A stretch of DNA of 6,939 bases, taken from positions 1 to 6,939 of the forward strand of contig CAYYBR010000227.1 in assembly GCA_964470035.1 (NCBI GenBank), written 5' to 3'. A program made the position numbers and the translations under genes. The DNA comes from JAJRXG01 sp964470035 (GTDB lineage: Bacteria > Bacteroidota > Bacteroidia > Chitinophagales > Saprospiraceae). Of the stretch, positions 4,357-6,939 are shown piece by piece (the first letter of the stretch is position 1; each line of letters opens with the position of its first letter). The notes beneath the pieces were generated by a model. That model worked only from the letters and a program-made list of their open reading frames with translations. It was not told the DNA's origin and ran no database searches.

Positions 4357-6615
4357 TTATTCGCATCCTTGATTGTTAACGCTGAAGACTGTGCCAAGCT
4401 CTACATCGAAGTTTACATTGATCTCAGTTGTAGTTGCTGAAAAGGTAGTTTCTGAGTCTATATGAACAGGCACTGAAGTTATAATGGCGTTTCTCGCCTC
4501 ATATGACGTGAGGTTGGCCGGATTAGAGACTACTACTACGTCTTCGCATGTAGGATTAACTGAGTTTACAGACTCTACAGTACCTAGGATCTCTATATTG
4601 TCGAGAGCTATCATCCCTGCCCAGGCAGCATTGTTACCATCACTATATGTAAACCTTAGTGCAAAGTTGTCATTGATAAACGACGAAACATCCATATCAA
4701 CAGCTTCTGCGCAAGAAGAAGGCCATACATCAAACCATGGACATGTACTGTCATCATCAAATACAACTACATGCCACTGAGTACCATCATGTACTTCAGC
4801 TTGAAAAAAGCTATTGTTATCTCCTTTACCTCCATCTTCAAATGGATGGAAATTGTAATCAAATCGCAGAGTCAAGGTATCCACGCCACTAACATCATAG
4901 AAGTTAGTTGTAAGGACTACGTCACCTGTATATAACTCATGATTTATGATATCATCATCCATCAAAGCCATACATGATCCATCGATAGTGAGAAGTGATG
5001 ATGCATTAGATTGATCATCATAATTCGAGAATGCTCTAGTTGCATCATCAAACTTCCATTCATATTGTACCAGTGGGTCACCGCCGTTCCAAGTGAATAC
5101 ATTGGTGCTCGTTGTTGTCCAGTCTGCAGGTAGATTACAGCTATCAAAATTTTCAACTATTCGTATAGAGCAGTTTGAAGAAGGAGCCTCAAATACAGCT
5201 GTACCCCTACACCCGATGTCACTGTTGTCATCGGCTTCGATCGATACAGATTTTGTGGCACCATCTGCTACAAGGTCAGGGATCTCAACTATCTGAGGGC
5301 TTGCACCCCAAACTTGATTATATCTCTGACCATCTACGATGACGTCAAAGCCTGAAGAAGTACCCCCGCCACCATGTCTTATTTCCAACGAAAGGGTGTA
5401 AGTACTTGGACTTCCCTGATTACAGTCAAGAGTTACAGCAGATAGTATCTCAGAACAAGAGCCTATGACACACTCTTCCAAACACGCAAATGTCGGAAGA
5501 TTGGCATTTATAACATTTACGGAAGTGGTAGACCAGTCCTCAGTATCATTAGATATAGATGGAGCCATAATAAATGAACTACCCGATGCATCATGACCAG
5601 ACCCAAAACTATGTCCCATCTCGTGTGCAACTAACACTCTAAGTTGCCAAGCTGTAGTGGTGAAATCTTCTAGTATCAGGTATCTCTGTGGACTGCAGAA
5701 CGCATCTATCCAAGCTAGCCCGGCAACTCCGCACTGCCCGTTATTATCACAGAGGTTTCTGTTGGTCCATAGATGACCGATGTCATGACTGCCAAAACCA
5801 CTAGGGCCCCAAGCTGTAAAACCATCAAGGAGCACGTTGGCATTTGTCGAAGCCGTCCATGGATCACAAGTGCTACAATCTGATACAAAGTGCTCAGAGA
5901 TCTCAAATCTAAGGTCATCTGCAAATACATTCTCATAGGACCCTGCCACCATATTGAGAACCGCGATAGACTGATTGATAGCCCCTGTTACTCCTCCATG
6001 ATCTTCTACATAACTCCAGTCAATGGCTATGGCCACGTCAGCTATAAGGCATGAACCTGTTGATTTAAGCTCACGATCCATTTTTTGTTTGTGATTGGCA
6101 GCATGTGTAGAGGCACAGACGATCTTTTTTGGCTCCTTCACACTTGATCCCTGATAGATAAGTAAAAACTCTTCAGGCAATGATGGGTCAAACCTATGTG
6201 CTGGTTCTACGAAGTATTTTTCTTTTCCTAGTTCTATATATCCGTATATGAAATCTTCCTCTATCGTTAACCTTACATGGCTTTCATCATGTCCAGTAAC
6301 TGTACCTTTATAAGTTGTGGCTATAAGATTGGACTGAACAAATCTATCGCCAGTAGCTAGAGCCACTTTATGATCACTAGATATAATCGCTGATCTCTCA
6401 AGTTGTAAAGTGATAGGTTCTCCAGCATTGATCCTAATATCTAGAGTCTGCAGTGTGGTACCTGACTTTCGGTTAGAAGTTGGGGCTTTTTGTAATTCAA
6501 ACTCTGCAAAAAGCTTATTAAGTTCATTATAAGACGGGCCTTCGGCTTGTGCTGCGACCTTTAAGTGCATACACATTCCGAGCACCACTAATAGGGAGAT
6601 TAGAGGAGTTCTCAT
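4357..6615 (-). CDS. Secreted reprolysin-like (M12B-type) zinc metalloprotease with C-terminal adhesion modules
   Basis: A 752-residue secreted endopeptidase. Signal peptide: residues 1-23 (LISLLVVLGMCMHLKVAAQ). Residues about 30-160 resemble the reprolysin propeptide (YKGTVTGHDESHVRLTI, GYIELGKEKYFVEPAHRFD). The catalytic domain starts near CLIADVAIAIDW (189-200). It has the zinc site HEMGHSFGSGHD (331-342: His331, Glu332, His335, His341, Asp342) and the Met-turn IMAP (349-352), so it should be active. Cys167 before the domain could be a cysteine switch, but this is inference. Residues about 385-482 look like a cysteine-bounded beta-sandwich module. Residues 488-678 (ENFDSCNLPADWT to IALDNIEILG) form a MAM/cleaved-adhesin type jelly roll. 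Residues 705-752 (EARNAIIT...VNFDVELGTVFSV..GC) resemble the 3-coathanger stack repeat of Bacteroidota exoproteins. No T9SS sorting domain follows. Substrate unknown; extracellular protein breakdown is the likely role. Confidence 0.88.
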   Translation of the reverse strand: MRTPLISLLVVLGMCMHLKVAAQAEGPSYNELNKLFAEFELQKAPTSNRKSGTTLQTLDIRINAGEPITLQLERSAIISSDHKVALATGDRFVQSNLIATTYKGTVTGHDESHVRLTIEEDFIYGYIELGKEKYFVEPAHRFDPSLPEEFLLIYQGSSVKEPKKIVCASTHAANHKQKMDRELKSTGSCLIADVAIAIDWSYVEDHGGVTGAINQSIAVLNMVAGSYENVFADDLRFEISEHFVSDCSTCDPWTASTNANVLLDGFTAWGPSGFGSHDIGHLWTNRNLCDNNGQCGVAGLAWIDAFCSPQRYLILEDFTTTAWQLRVLVAHEMGHSFGSGHDASGSSFIMAPSISNDTEDWSTTSVNVINANLPTFACLEECVIGSCSEILSAVTLDCNQGSPSTYTLSLEIRHGGGGTSSGFDVIVDGQRYNQVWGASPQIVEIPDLVADGATKSVSIEADDNSDIGCRGTAVFEAPSSNCSIRIVENFDSCNLPADWTTTSTNVFTWNGGDPLVQYEWKFDDATRAFSNYDDQSNASSLLTIDGSCMALMDDDIINHELYTGDVVLTTNFYDVSGVDTLTLRFDYNFHPFEDGGKGDNNSFFQAEVHDGTQWHVVVFDDDSTCPWFDVWPSSCAEAVDMDVSSFINDNFALRFTYSDGNNAAWAGMIALDNIEILGTVESVNSVNPTCEDVVVVSNPANLTSYEARNAIITSVPVHIDSETTFSATTTEINVNFDVELGTVFSVNNQGCE

Positions 6616-6939
6616 TGGTTTTAACTACGTTGGTTAACAGTTGATTCAGCAAATCAAAGCACATACGAGCTCTCAGTTCACACTACTTTGATATAGGGTA
6701 TTACACCATAATACATGCCAAAAAAACTTTACAATTGGTTTTAATCATTGAGGTTTGAGCCCAAAAGGTCTAACTACCCCATCTTATGACACTTTTTTGA
6801 TAGTGATACCCTAGCAAGATTCGATGGTTTGTCAGAAGTCTCGAGATAAGACTTCCAGCAATAGTCATATCTTATATTCTTTATATATGTTATAATTTGA
6901 TAATCATTCTATTAGCCATATTAATCTTCACTTCTATAT
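6616..6939. other. Upstream region of the metalloprotease gene, no supported gene
   Basis: A 324-bp AT-rich region. No frame on either strand has a convincing gene; the longest reading from ATG is 32 residues (6868 to 6770, minus strand) and has no recognisable feature. It must hold the protease promoter, but I find no full TTG/TAnnTTTG pair at correct spacing. A 7-bp inverted repeat lies at 6835-6855. Confidence 0.5.
6835..6855. repeat. Short inverted repeat (7-bp arms, 7-nt loop)
   Basis: GAAGTCT (6835-6841) and AGACTTC (6849-6855) are perfect inverted copies. No T-tract follows on either strand, so it does not look like an intrinsic terminator. It lies about 220 bp upstream of the protease start and could be a protein-binding site or chance. 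Confidence 0.35.

Noticed and set aside
4484..5936. Several short frames on both strands inside the metalloprotease gene
   Set aside because: The 752-residue reading has signal peptide, zinc motif and domains; the others are out-of-frame shadows.
6770..6868. A 32-residue minus-strand reading starting MTIAGSL
   Set aside because: Short, no recognisable feature, no start signals, and the inverted repeat at 6835-6855 lies within it; length is within chance expectation.
1..6939. CRISPR array, insertion sequence or tRNA gene
   Set aside because: No regularly spaced direct repeats, no transposase-like protein or terminal inverted repeats, and no cloverleaf-compatible segment were seen on either strand.

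Overview
The window looks like a chromosomal segment of a member of the Bacteroidota, probably a marine or environmental Saprospiria/Flavobacteriia-type organism. The evidence is a C-terminal type IX secretion (T9SS) sorting domain, start codons without Shine-Dalgarno sequences, one promoter with the Bacteroidota -33/-7 pattern (TTG, 19 nt, TAnnTTTG), and protein families typical of that phylum. The genus cannot be told from the sequence.

Left part (1-1383, plus strand): the end of an AT-rich surface-glycan type cluster. A class I SAM-dependent methyltransferase, whose 5' part is missing and seems frame-disrupted near position 31-47, overlaps by 14 bp a PAPS-dependent sulfotransferase with all expected cofactor-binding motifs. 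The pair would decorate (methylate and sulfate) a saccharide or other small acceptor, but the acceptor is not visible. A hairpin terminator follows.

Middle (1384-1798): a 415-bp convergent intergenic region with a terminator at each end and no convincing gene between them.

Right part (1799-6615, all minus strand, visibly more GC-rich): three transcription blocks. In the direction of transcription they are (a) a 752-residue secreted reprolysin-like zinc metalloprotease with C-terminal adhesion-type modules; (b) a two-gene unit encoding a secreted YceI-like lipocalin-fold protein and a membrane-anchored OB-fold (tRNA_anti-like) protein; (c) a secreted fibre-type protein with a Peptidase_S74 intramolecular chaperone domain, a coiled coil and a T9SS sorting domain, preceded by a good Bacteroidota promoter. 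The last 324 bp (6616-6939) hold no supported gene.

No mobile element, CRISPR array, tRNA or rRNA was seen. The most unusual points are the combination of a potentially self-cleaving S74 domain upstream of a T9SS signal in one chain, the frame disruption in the methyltransferase, the protease that ends without a T9SS sorting domain, and the paired inverted repeats at 3118-3176. I do not see strong evidence for a wholly new system here.
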